A stretch of DNA of 44,854 nt from Streptomyces lycii (GTDB taxonomy: Bacteria > Actinomycetota > Actinomycetes > Streptomycetales > Streptomycetaceae): NCBI RefSeq assembly GCF_009735685.1, contig NZ_WHPN01000331.1, positions 1 to 44,854 of the forward strand, written 5' to 3'. Numbering within the stretch: position 1 is the first letter of the stretch; each line of letters starts with the position of its first letter. Position numbers and translations under genes: made by a program. The notes below the pieces were generated by a model. It worked only from the letters and a program-made list of their open reading frames with translations. It was not told where the DNA came from and did not search any database. Below are positions 1 to 7,476 of this stretch, piece after piece.

Positions 1-1
1 G

Positions 2-730
2 TCCCCGATCATCGCCCCCGGTCTCCAGCCGGCGCTGCTGACCGCCGCGCTCGCCGCGCTGATCGCGCTGGCCGCACCGCTCCACCAGGCCGTGCTGGCC
101 GTACCGGTGGTGCTGCTCCAGGCGGTGACGGCGGCCGGCTGGTTCCGGCTGAACGGCATGTGGCCGGCCCGGCAGGGCATCGCGCTGGCCTTCGCGGGCG
201 GGCTGACCGCCGACATCGCGCTGCTGGCCACGGGGCCGGGCGACGCCGCGACAGTGGGGATCGGCACCCTCGGCGTCTGGTTCCCGCTGGTGCTCATCCT
301 CCAACTGCGCAACCGGGGTTCGTCCGACGAGCGGCTGTACGCGCTGACGGCGGGCCTGGCGTCCAGCGCGCTGGCGATCGTGGCCGCGGGCCATCTCGCG
401 GCCGCAGCGCACTCGGTGACGGCCGTGGTGGCGGGCGCCGTCGCGGTGGCAGCGGCCACCGTCGTGCGGGCGCTGCCGCTGCCGGCCGCCGTGTCGTACG
501 CCGCCGCGCTGGCGGCCGCCGTGGCCGCGGGCCTCGGGGCCGGGCTGTTCGCGGACGCGGGCGGACCGGGCGCCCTGCTGGGCGCGGTGGCCGGGGTCTG
601 CGCGCTGGTCGGGCTGCGGGTGGCGAGCTACGACTACCCGTCCCGCTTCGTGCACATGACCGCCGGTGTCGCGCTGCCGCTCGCCGTCGCGGCGCCCGCC
701 GTGTACGTCCTCAGCCGCGCCATCGGCTGA
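2..730 (+). CDS. Putative multi-pass membrane protein (5'-truncated by window edge)
   Basis: The reading frame is open from the first bases, so the true start lies upstream. The visible 242 codons are almost entirely Ala/Val/Leu/Gly-rich hydrophobic segments broken by short charged loops (for example RNRGSSDER and the segment around DYPSRF), consistent with several transmembrane helices. I recognise no catalytic motif and no named family. It lies 61 bp before the DUF2993 gene on the same strand. The first in-frame ATG/GTG inside the window would cut a hydrophobic helix, so it was not chosen as the start. Function unknown. Confidence 0.7.
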   Translation, partial: SPIIAPGLQPALLTAALAALIALAAPLHQAVLAVPVVLLQAVTAAGWFRLNGMWPARQGIALAFAGGLTADIALLATGPGDAATVGIGTLGVWFPLVLILQLRNRGSSDERLYALTAGLASSALAIVAAGHLAAAAHSVTAVVAGAVAVAAATVVRALPLPAAVSYAAALAAAVAAGLGAGLFADAGGPGALLGAVAGVCALVGLRVASYDYPSRFVHMTAGVALPLAVAAPAVYVLSRAIG

Positions 731-791
731 TCCTTGACGTTAGGCTCGGCCGGAACGGGGTCTTGATCACAGCTGGGGGGATGGAACCAAG

Positions 792-1499
792 ATGCGCGCA
801 CTGCGAATACTTCTGATCACCGCCGTGGTGCTCGGCGGCCTGTTCGTGGCGGCGGACCGGGTGGCGGTGGGGCTCGCCGAGGACGAGGTCGCCAAGAAGG
901 TCAGGAGCAGCCAGGGGCTGAAGGCGGACCCGAAGGTCTCCATCGAGGGCTTTCCGTTCCTGACCCAGGTGGCGACGAAGGAGCTGGAGGAGGTCAGGGT
1001 CGACCTCGGCGGCATGACGGCCAGCGCCGAGGGGCACGCCCTGCGGGTGACCGAGATGACCGCGAACCTCTACGACGTGCGGATCGGCGGCAACTTCTCG
1101 ACCGCGACCGCGGCCTCCGCGACCGGCGCCGCGTCCATCGGCTACAGCGACCTGTCGAAGGCCGCCGACGAGGGCATCATGATCAGCTACGGCGGCGAGA
1201 GCGACTCGGGCAAGCCGCAGGTCAAGGTCACCGCCAACATCAGCCTGCCGGGCCTGCCCGCCTTCAACGGCAGCGTGCTCAGCACCGTCAGCATCGTCGA
1301 CGGCGACACCCTCCGGCTCCAGGCGGACGACATCCCGGCCGAGGGCATTCCCGGCGTGGAGGAGCGGGTGCGGGAGAAGGTCGACCGGGACTGGAAGATC
1401 AGCGGCCTGCCGAAGGGCCTGGAGTTCGACACGGTCACGGTCACCAAGTCCGGCATCGACGTCACCGTCAAGGGCAACCAGGTCGCGCTCGCCGGCTGA
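792..1499 (+). CDS. DUF2993 (LmeA-like) secreted/lipid-binding protein
   Basis: A 235-aa protein with an N-terminal hydrophobic signal/anchor (residues about 4-22, RILLITAVVLGGLFVAADR) and an exported domain with the DUF2993 pattern: charged helix, an IEGFPFLTQ motif near residue 55, then beta-rich repeats that include a VRVDLGG segment. M. tuberculosis LmeA (Rv0817c), a DUF2993 member involved in lipomannan maturation, sits close to cysA2/sseC2, and here the rhodanese and DUF1416 genes likewise follow. A G-rich tract (772-781) lies about 10 nt before the ATG. The envelope lipid-binding role is inferred from the family; no catalytic residues are evident. Confidence 0.8.
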   Translation: MRALRILLITAVVLGGLFVAADRVAVGLAEDEVAKKVRSSQGLKADPKVSIEGFPFLTQVATKELEEVRVDLGGMTASAEGHALRVTEMTANLYDVRIGGNFSTATAASATGAASIGYSDLSKAADEGIMISYGGESDSGKPQVKVTANISLPGLPAFNGSVLSTVSIVDGDTLRLQADDIPAEGIPGVEERVREKVDRDWKISGLPKGLEFDTVTVTKSGIDVTVKGNQVALAG

Positions 1500-2045
1500 C
1501 GCTCCCGGGGCCCGCGCTCACCGGGCGGCCCGCCGCACCGCGCGGCGGGCACGCCACCCGGCGGCACACCGGATGACCACGGCGGCCGGGCGGGCGCGCG
1601 GCCGTGCGGACGCGCACCCGGGCGGTCTCGCGGCCGCCGGGCCCGTGAACGGGCCGGCCCATGAACGGGCCGGCCCATGAACGGGCCCGGTCCATGAACG
1701 GGCCCGGTCCATCGCCGACAGCTCCGTGACGGGGGCGGCCCGAGACCGGACGCGCCCGCCGTCCCCCGCGGCCCGGCCTCCGCCACGCGGCAGGGCGCCG
1801 CCCCTCTTCGGCCGGGGCGCCCCCTCCCGGCCGGGCGCCGCGGAGCCGGCCCTCTGCGTGGGCGGCGCCGCGGGGCACTCCGGCACTCCGGCCGAACGCA
1901 CCGCTTGTCCCGCAGGGCGAGACGGTGGCGTCCGCGCCTCAGAAGTCCTCCGGACCCCGACGGCCCGCCGCCGGGCCCGCGGCCCTCGGACCTCTCCCCT
2001 GAGTCCCACATCACGGACATTCGCGTCTCACCATATGACCCACCG
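1500..2045. other. Gene-free interval
   Basis: There is no convincing coding frame. The long ORFs here on either strand are Pro/Arg/Gly-rich GC artefacts. It holds the 16/17-bp repeats at 1645-1710 and little else I can interpret. It ends at the promoter of the sseA leader peptide. Confidence 0.6.
1645..1710. repeat. Four tandem 16/17-bp repeats
   Basis: Units GTGAACGGGCCGGCCC, ATGAACGGGCCGGCCC and two copies of ATGAACGGGCCCGGTCC run head to tail. The GGGCC/GGCCC parts are self-complementary, so the array can fold. It is noncoding. Confidence 0.85.
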
Positions 2046-2075
2046 GTGACACATCCGCTTCCGGATCCTTACGAT
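2046..2075 (+). promoter_or_regulatory. Putative promoter of the sseA leader
   Basis: GTGACA (2046-2051) and TACGAT (2070-2075) are separated by 18 bp, a good sigma-HrdB-like pair. The predicted +1 (2082-2083) coincides with the ATG of the 26-aa leader ORF, which implies a leaderless transcript. Confidence 0.55.
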
Positions 2076-2082
2076 CGGACGC

Positions 2083-2163
2083 ATGAAGCGACAGGCGGAA
2101 CTCACGAAGCGGCGGGCAGTGGACCTGTGCCGCGTCGCCGCCATGCTGTGTCGCACCTTCTGA
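2083..2163 (+). CDS. 26-aa Cys-containing putative leader peptide (sulfur-gene uORF)
   Basis: The ORF encodes 26 residues, starting MKRQAELTKRRAVDLCRV and ending AAMLCRTF. It resembles the short putative leader peptides with a conserved DLCR segment found upstream of sulfur-metabolism genes in Streptomyces. Cys codons are at positions 16 (UGC) and 23 (UGU). A TACGAT -10 box ends 7 nt before the ATG, so it is probably leaderless. It lies 150 nt upstream of sseA on the same strand. By analogy with mycobacterial leaderless Cys-containing uORFs, ribosome slowing at Cys codons under cysteine limitation could control sseA; the downstream RNA switch is not resolved here. Confidence 0.75.
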   Translation: MKRQAELTKRRAVDLCRVAAMLCRTF

Positions 2164-2313
2164 GCAGGGCTCGAACCCCCGCTTTCCCGGCCCCGCCGAG
2201 GGCCGCCCCCATGCCGTAAGCGCGTCGCCGCGCACCGACCCTGTCCGCAACGGGAGAAGTGTGCAGGCGGTGCCCGCCCCCTCGCATCCGCAACTGCCCC
2301 GGAGGAGTACGAA

Positions 2314-3153
2314 ATGAGCCGCAGCGACGTTCTGGTGGACGCCGACTGGGTCGAGGCCCACCTCGACGACCCGAAGGTCGTCATCGTCGAGGTCGACGAA
2401 GACACGTCGGCCTACGACAAGAACCACATCCGGAACGCCATCCGGATCGACTGGAAGAAGGACCTCCAGGACCCGGTGCGCCGCGACTTCATCGACCAGG
2501 AGGGCTTCGAGAAGCTGCTCTCCGAGCGGGGCATCGCGAACGACGACACCGTCATCCTCTACGGCGGCAACAACAACTGGTTCGCGTCCTACGCCTACTG
2601 GTACTTCAAGCTCTACGGCCACGACAGCGTCAAGCTGCTCGACGGCGGCCGCAAGAAGTGGGAGCTGGACTCCCGCGACCTGGTCGAGGCCGTCCCGAAC
2701 CGCCCGGCCACCCAGTACAAGGCCAAGCCGCAGAACACCGCGATCCGCGCCTTCCGCGACGACGTCGTGGCCGCGATCGGCGCGAAGAACCTGGTCGACG
2801 TGCGCTCCCCCGACGAGTTCTCCGGCAAGCTGCTCGCCCCGGCGCACCTCCCGCAGGAGCAGTCGCAGCGCCCCGGCCACGTGCCGTCCGCCCGCAACAT
2901 CCCCTGGTCGAAGAACGCCAACGACGACGGCACCTTCAAGAGCGACGACGAACTCAAGGAGCTGTACGAGACCGAGGACGTCGACCTGTCCAAGGACACC
3001 ATCGCCTACTGCCGCATCGGTGAGCGTTCCGCGCTGACCTGGTTCGTGCTGCACGAGCTGCTGGGCCAGGAGAACGTCAAGAACTACGACGGCTCCTGGA
3101 CCGAGTACGGCTCCCTGGTCGGCGTGCCGATCGAGGTCGGCCCCGCCAAGTAA
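2314..3153 (+). CDS. sseA: Thiosulfate sulfurtransferase (tandem rhodanese, CysA/SseA type)
   Basis: A 279-aa two-domain rhodanese. The N-terminal inactive domain starts at about residue 5 (VLVDADWVEAHLDDPKVV) and has an ILYGGNNNWFAS segment where the active loop would be. The C-terminal catalytic domain (from about residue 150) has LVDVRSPDEFSG and the active-site loop CRIGER with Cys233, the persulfide-carrying residue. It transfers sulfane sulfur from thiosulfate or mercaptopyruvate-type donors. A strong SD (GGAGGAG) precedes the ATG. The DUF1416 gene follows after 43 bp, as cysA2-sseC2 in M. tuberculosis. Likely regulated through the upstream Cys leader peptide. Confidence 0.95.
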   Translation: MSRSDVLVDADWVEAHLDDPKVVIVEVDEDTSAYDKNHIRNAIRIDWKKDLQDPVRRDFIDQEGFEKLLSERGIANDDTVILYGGNNNWFASYAYWYFKLYGHDSVKLLDGGRKKWELDSRDLVEAVPNRPATQYKAKPQNTAIRAFRDDVVAAIGAKNLVDVRSPDEFSGKLLAPAHLPQEQSQRPGHVPSARNIPWSKNANDDGTFKSDDELKELYETEDVDLSKDTIAYCRIGERSALTWFVLHELLGQENVKNYDGSWTEYGSLVGVPIEVGPAK

Positions 3154-3196
3154 CCGCCGGATCCGCAAGACCCGACGACACGAAGGACGTAAGAAC

Positions 3197-3484
3197 ATGT
3201 GTGGAGCGCAGGCCGGGGGCCCGGACGCCTCGACCGTCAAGCCCGGCGAGACCACGATCCAGGGTCACGTGACCCGCGACGGTGAGCCCGTGACCGGATA
3301 CGTCCGGCTCCTGGACAGCACCGGCGAGTTCACCGCCGAGGTCCCCACCTCGGCCACCGGACAGTTCCGCTTCTACGCGGCCGAGGGCACCTGGACGCTG
3401 CGCGCCCTGGTCCCCGGCGGCACCGCCGACCGCACCGTGGTCGCGCAGCAGGGCGGCCTGGCGGAGGTCGCCATCGCCGTCTGA
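3197..3484 (+). CDS. DUF1416 (SseC-like) protein
   Basis: A 95-aa single-domain beta-rich protein starting MCGAQAGG, with the conserved core TIQGHVTRDGEPVTGYVRLLD and FRFYAAEGTWTLRALVPGG. The fold resembles a carboxypeptidase-regulatory-like beta sandwich. It is co-directional with sseA (43-bp gap), and the pair is conserved across actinobacteria; the partner is called SseC in mycobacteria. The conserved Cys2 directly after the start suggests a sulfur-acceptor or sulfur-relay role with SseA, but this is inference. A strong terminator hairpin follows at 3535-3566. Confidence 0.9.
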   Translation: MCGAQAGGPDASTVKPGETTIQGHVTRDGEPVTGYVRLLDSTGEFTAEVPTSATGQFRFYAAEGTWTLRALVPGGTADRTVVAQQGGLAEVAIAV

Positions 3485-3534
3485 CGCGGCAGCCGCCCGC
3501 TCGGGCGGAGGCGTCCGCCGGAACCGCAGGCGTT

Positions 3535-3566
3535 GAAGGGCCGCACCCCTCGGGGCGCGGCCCTTC
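3535..3566 (+). terminator. Hairpin terminator after sseA-DUF1416
   Basis: GAAGGGCCGC (3535-3544) and GCGGCCCTTC (3557-3566) form a perfect 10-bp stem. The 12-nt loop has an inner CCCC/GGGG pairing. There is no U-tract, as is common in Streptomyces. Confidence 0.8.
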
Positions 3567-3597
3567 GCGCTGCGCGCCGCGGGCCTCCGCGCGGCGC

Positions 3598-3660
3598 GGG
3601 CTGTGCGGGCTGTGCGGGCTGTGCGGGCTGTGCGGGCTGTGCGGGCTGTGCGGGCTGTGC
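3598..3660. repeat. Seven perfect 9-bp tandem repeats (GGGCTGTGC)n
   Basis: Seven uninterrupted copies of GGGCTGTGC lie in the gap between the sseA terminator and the DUF3099 gene. The array is noncoding on either strand in any recognised gene and is a likely strain-variable minisatellite. Confidence 0.95.
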
Positions 3661-3841
3661 GGCGGCCCTACCGTATGGCGTCCCTCGCGTGTGGCGGCCT
3701 CGCGTGTGGCCCGGCGGGCGGAGCACCCCCGGGGCCCCCGGAACCACCCCGTGCGCACCCGTCCCGGGCGTGGCACGGCCCATCGTTGCCCGCACCCTCC
3801 GCGACCTGCCCGGGAAGCCTCCCCGGTCGTACGCTGAAAGC

Positions 3842-4096
3842 ATGTACGCGCGACGCCGGCGCAACTACTTCGTCCTGATGGGTGTGTGCCTGACGCTCTT
3901 CGTCGGGGCGTGGTCCGTGGTGCGGCTGTGGTCCGTTCCGGTCGCCGTCGGCATGTGCCTGGTCGCCATGGTCATCCCGCCGCTCGCCGCGATCGTCGGC
4001 AACCGCAGAGGACCCGACGACCACTGGTGGGACGAGTCCGGCGACCCGGAGTCCGACCGCTGGTGGGACGAGCTGGACCGGCACGACCACCGCTGA
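3842..4096 (+). CDS. DUF3099 small membrane protein
   Basis: 84 aa, starting MYARRRRNYFVLMG. Two transmembrane segments (about residues 9-26 and 32-51) are followed by an acidic, Trp-rich cytosolic tail (DDHWWDESG and RWWDELDRHDHR). This matches the actinobacterial DUF3099 family, whose function is unknown. The start was chosen because TACGCT (3830-3835) ends 6 nt before the ATG, giving a leaderless start, and because the longer upstream frame is low-complexity repeat. Confidence 0.85.
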   Translation: MYARRRRNYFVLMGVCLTLFVGAWSVVRLWSVPVAVGMCLVAMVIPPLAAIVGNRRGPDDHWWDESGDPESDRWWDELDRHDHR

Positions 4097-4175
4097 CCGG
4101 TACGACCACCGGCGCCCGCCGGAGCACCGCGCGCGACCGGAGCCGCGCCGGCGAAAGCCCGGCCGAGGCCGGGGC

Positions 4176-4538
4176 TCAGTAGACGAGTGCCTGCGCCCCG
4201 TCCGCCGTCGCCTCGCTGACGAACACCTGCGCGCCCGCGATCCGTACGCCCTCCAGGGTGTCCTCCTCGCCGATCTCCCGGCGCGCCGCGCACTGGGTGC
4301 AGAGCGTGACCTGCCCGCCCGCGAGGACCGAGTCCAGCAGGTCCGGCAGCGGAGCGGCGTGCGGCAGCTCGAACTCGGCGGCCTTCCCCGGCAGCGCGAA
4401 CCACGCCGACTCGCCCGTCAGCCAGAGCGAGACCTCGACGCCGCTGGCCACGGCGACAGCCGCCACCGTGAACGCCTGCGAGCACCGCTCGGGCGCGTCC
4501 GCCCCCGCCGTCACCTTGATCACGAGCTTCTTCGCCAT
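4176..4538 (-). CDS. DsrE-like sulfur-relay family protein
   Basis: 120 aa; begins MAKKLVIKVTAGADAPERCSQAF and contains LCTQCAARREI near residues 80-90, a CxxC in the region where DsrE/DsrF-type proteins carry their conserved Cys, plus the C-terminal VFVSEATADGAQALVY strand. The DsrE/TusD fold handles persulfide sulfur, which fits the nearby rhodanese, although this gene is on the opposite strand. TAAAGT (4545-4550) lies 6 nt before the ATG, so it is probably leaderless. The exact partner is unknown. Confidence 0.85.
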   Translation of the reverse strand: MAKKLVIKVTAGADAPERCSQAFTVAAVAVASGVEVSLWLTGESAWFALPGKAAEFELPHAAPLPDLLDSVLAGGQVTLCTQCAARREIGEEDTLEGVRIAGAQVFVSEATADGAQALVY

Positions 4539-4705
4539 GCCGCCACTTTATGCCCTGGCCCGTACAACCATTCGGCCCCGTGCCCTGTCAGGTTCACCGC
4601 CCAGTCATCACAAGATCACTGGTACATCACAAGCGGAATCGGCACGTCGCCCCACGGTCCACGGCCACCTGCCCGTCCGCGCCGTGTGGGGGGGACCCCG
4701 TAACC

Positions 4706-5479
4706 GTGGCCCAGAGCCGACCCGAACCACCCGAACCACCCGAGCCGTCTCCGCTTGTGCGCCCGCGCGGGCGCACGGGGCCGCTGATCGCGTGCGCCGC
4801 CGTTCTCGGCGTCCTCACGGGCGTCGTCATCGGATACACCGTCCAGTACGACCGGCCACCGACTCCGCTACCACCGCTGTCCCAGCGCGAGCTGCCGCAG
4901 CCGGAGCCGCTTCCGGAGAGCAAGCAGCCCGAGCCGCTGTCCGCCGCGCAGGACCGCATGGTGAAGACGGACGGCGACCTGCGCCGGCTGCTGCTGAAGA
5001 AGCCGGAGGGGGCGCAGGCGGTGCCGGGCGAGGTGGAGGGCGACTGGCTGTCGCTCGCCGAGTACACGCAGGAGTTCACCGAGCCCTCGTCGCTCTTCCT
5101 CCAGCTGACGGGACTGCATTTCCGCCGAACCGCGGGCACCTCCTGGGAACGGAGCGACGGATCGCGGGTGAACATCCGTCTGGTCCAGTTCCGTGACGCC
5201 GAGCAGTTGTCGTCCAGCTTCTTCCTCCAACACCAGCTGAGCTACATGGCGGACGCGGAGTACGCGGGCAACGAGGGCAAGCCGGTCCCGCAGACCCTCG
5301 AAGGCCGCTACTACGTCCACGACGAGCCGTACCGCGAGGCGGGATACGAGCCGGTGTACGCGGCCCGTGCACTCGCCCGCCGCGGCGACATCGTCATGGA
5401 CATCGCCATCGCGGACTCGAAACCGGTCGACGACCGGACCGTCCTGTCCCTCGCCGAACGTCAACTGGAGCGGCTGTGA
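4706..5479 (+). CDS. Membrane-anchored protein, first of three tandem paralogs
   Basis: 257 aa from a GTG start preceded by a G-rich SD-like tract (4688-4695). It has a Pro/Glu-rich N-terminus, one transmembrane helix at about residues 24-44 (LIACAAVLGVLTGVVIGYTV), a Pro/Glu linker and a C-terminal extracytoplasmic domain. Shared family features are DLRRLLLKKPEG, a DGSRVNIRLVQFRDAEQ strand-turn-helix, and a late RGDIVMDIAI strand. I do not recognise a named family. The stop overlaps the next start (GTGA). The longer ORF upstream was rejected as it lacks an SD and is arginine/proline-biased. Confidence 0.8.
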   Translation: MAQSRPEPPEPPEPSPLVRPRGRTGPLIACAAVLGVLTGVVIGYTVQYDRPPTPLPPLSQRELPQPEPLPESKQPEPLSAAQDRMVKTDGDLRRLLLKKPEGAQAVPGEVEGDWLSLAEYTQEFTEPSSLFLQLTGLHFRRTAGTSWERSDGSRVNIRLVQFRDAEQLSSSFFLQHQLSYMADAEYAGNEGKPVPQTLEGRYYVHDEPYREAGYEPVYAARALARRGDIVMDIAIADSKPVDDRTVLSLAERQLERL

Positions 5480-6261
5480 CCCACGACTCCCCGCCGCCCA
5501 CTGCCCCGCCGCGCCACGGTCCGGGCCGCCGAGTGCTGGCCATCGGGCTGAGCACCCTGCTCCTCGGAGTCGCCGGTGCCTCCGCGGTGCACCGACTCGG
5601 CCAGGCCGACCGCAGCGCCCCGACGACGGTGTGGGCGGAGCCGAAGGCCCAGCAGAAGAAGCAGAAGAAGGCGAAGCCCTCCTCCGGCGGCAGCGATCTC
5701 GCCGAACGCCTGCTGCCCATGCCCGACGGTTTCATCCCCGGACCGGACATCGGCGCGTTCGGCCATGACTCGGTCGTCACCGGGGAGGACGCGATCGCCC
5801 AGATCAAGGCCGCACGGCACGACCTCTCCGGCGCCCAGCGCCGCGCCTACGGCAAGTCGATCGACAAGCTGCGCGTCAAGGGGCTGGCCCAGCGCTCGTA
5901 CGCCGGCGGCTGGGAACCCGGCGGCCAGGAGGCCGGCGGTTTCGTGGCCGGGATCCAGCTCGTCCAGATGGAGAACCGGAAGGCGCTGCGCGACCTGAGC
6001 CGGGTCCACGCGGAACTCGACGAGCTGCTCGACGGCCACGAGGACGGCCCGAGGATCAAGGGCCACGAGAACGCGGCCTGTTTCCGGCTTCCCGCGCCCG
6101 AAGGCGAGCACCGGGTGGGCGGGATGACCTGCACCGCGTACGAGGGCGATCTCCTGGTGACGATGTCCGTCACCGGCCCGGAGCCGCTGGCCGCCGATGC
6201 CGCCGCCGCGCTGCTCGAGGAACAGCTGGACCACATCGCGTCCCCCGGGGAGTACGTGTGA
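5476..6261 (+). CDS. Membrane-anchored protein, second of three tandem paralogs
   Basis: 261 aa, GTG start overlapping the preceding stop, so translationally coupled. One transmembrane helix lies at about residues 19-37 (RVLAIGLSTLLLGVAGASAV). A Lys/Gln linker (AQQKKQKKAKPSSGG) precedes the exported domain with DLAERLLPMPDGF and an AGIQLVQMENRKAL segment that aligns with the LVQF segment of its neighbours. Two cysteines, in ACFRLPAPE and GMTCTAYEG, could form a disulfide. It is the most divergent of the three paralogs. Function unknown. Confidence 0.8.
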   Translation: MTHDSPPPTAPPRHGPGRRVLAIGLSTLLLGVAGASAVHRLGQADRSAPTTVWAEPKAQQKKQKKAKPSSGGSDLAERLLPMPDGFIPGPDIGAFGHDSVVTGEDAIAQIKAARHDLSGAQRRAYGKSIDKLRVKGLAQRSYAGGWEPGGQEAGGFVAGIQLVQMENRKALRDLSRVHAELDELLDGHEDGPRIKGHENAACFRLPAPEGEHRVGGMTCTAYEGDLLVTMSVTGPEPLAADAAAALLEEQLDHIASPGEYV

Positions 6262-7145
6262 CCGAGACACCGCCCGTCTCCGCGAAGCCGCCCGTGCCGG
6301 TCCGGGCACCACTCCCTCCGGGCCGGCCGGTGGCCGGGCCCGCGCAGCCGCCGGAGCCCGCGTCTTCGCACCCGCCGCGTCACGCCCTGCGAGCCGTCCT
6401 GCGCTGGACAGCGGCCGTGTTCGTGTTCGGCGGACTGGCCGCAGGCGTCGGCTACGGCATCTCGGCGGCCGACCGTACCGACGTGCCCGGTCTCGCGACC
6501 GAGCACGACGGCCGCTGGGACTACCCGCGGCTGGAGCGCCCGGCGCTGCCCGCCGGCGTGCCCGGCCCCTACGACAAGGGCAACGAGGCCGGAACCCATC
6601 ACGCCGACCTCCGCGAACTCCTCCTGCCGGTCCCGGAGAGCGGCGAGCCGGACCCTGCCGCGCCCGCCGCCGAGGACGGCTGGCTGGACCCGGAGGATTT
6701 CCTGAGGGAGTACGCCGAGGAGGAGGACCGCGTCGAGATCCGGCGGCAGCTCACCGAGAACTCCTGCCGCCACATCGCCACCCGGAGCTGGATCATGCCG
6801 GACGGCACCCGGACCCGGATCCATCTGCTCCAGTTCAACACGGCCGCGATGGCCGTCGAGGCGCAGCGGTCCCTCCTCGGTGGTGACGTCGCACCGGAGG
6901 TCACCACGCCGGTGACGGGGACGGAGGCGTCGGATTCCGACAGCGGCTGGGCACACCGGGTGAAGGTCGAGGACATCGTGCTGGATGTGTACGACGAGAG
7001 GAAACCGCGCGGGGAGCGGCACGTCCGGCACGGATACTTCGTCTCCGGCGACACGATCGCCATGATCGTCCAGTCCCGGGAGGGGTACACGCCCGCAGTG
7101 CCCTTCCGGCAGACGGTCGTCCTCCAGACCCAGCTGCTGAGCTGA
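6258..7145 (+). CDS. Membrane-anchored protein, third of three tandem paralogs
   Basis: 295 aa, GTG start in a 4-nt overlap with the previous gene. It has a Pro-rich cytosolic N-terminus, a transmembrane helix at about residues 47-68 and an exported domain with DLRELLLPVPESG, a DGTRTRIHLLQFNTAAM segment and a terminal GDTIAMIVQSREGYTP strand. It clearly shares its core with the first gene of the array. The three genes appear to form one transcription unit. No known catalytic motif is visible; a shared envelope role, possibly as a complex of related subunits, is inference. Confidence 0.8.
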   Translation: MTETPPVSAKPPVPVRAPLPPGRPVAGPAQPPEPASSHPPRHALRAVLRWTAAVFVFGGLAAGVGYGISAADRTDVPGLATEHDGRWDYPRLERPALPAGVPGPYDKGNEAGTHHADLRELLLPVPESGEPDPAAPAAEDGWLDPEDFLREYAEEEDRVEIRRQLTENSCRHIATRSWIMPDGTRTRIHLLQFNTAAMAVEAQRSLLGGDVAPEVTTPVTGTEASDSDSGWAHRVKVEDIVLDVYDERKPRGERHVRHGYFVSGDTIAMIVQSREGYTPAVPFRQTVVLQTQLLS

Positions 7146-7288
7146 ACCGCACGGACGAACGAGGACGGGGGCCGGCCCCGCTGGGCACGGGCGGGGCTGA
7201 GCGGGACTGGGCTGGGTCGCGCTGAGCAGAGCTGGGCTGGGCGGTACAGCTCACAGCACCGGCCCGCGCCGCCCCGCGCGGCGCCGAC

Positions 7289-7294
7289 TAGACT
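7289..7294 (+). promoter_or_regulatory. Putative -10 box for the 33-aa membrane peptide
   Basis: TAGACT matches TAnnnT and lies 44 nt before the GTG of the small ORF; an SD-like GGAAGAGG (7323-7330) lies between them. No clear -35 box was seen. Confidence 0.4.
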
Positions 7295-7338
7295 CGGGAG
7301 CGGTCCGTACACCCTCCCCTCCCGGAAGAGGCGCGCTC

Positions 7339-7440
7339 GTGCTTGAGGCATTCTTCACCGCTCTGCTGGTCCTGGTCTGTGTCGGCGTCGTCGGGTTCGC
7401 CGCACTGACCGTGAAGAAGCTGTACCAGGGCCAGCGCTGA
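7339..7440 (+). CDS. 33-aa single-pass membrane peptide
   Basis: GTG start with SD GGAAGAGG 8 nt upstream. The product begins MLEAFFTALLVLVCVGVV, continues GFAALTVKKLY and ends QGQR: one hydrophobic helix (about residues 5-23) and a basic C-terminal tail, a normal topology for a small integral membrane peptide. It ends 36 bp before the nitrobindin-like gene. Third-position GC and the clean SD support it as a real gene. Function unknown. Confidence 0.7.
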   Translation: MLEAFFTALLVLVCVGVVGFAALTVKKLYQGQR

Positions 7441-7476
7441 CCTCCTCCTCCCGCTCTCTACAGATCGCCTGAGTTC

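Noticed and set aside
2011..3255. A 414-codon minus-strand ORF antisense to sseA
   Set aside because: Leu/Val/Asp-rich mirror frame of sseA; no homology recognised.
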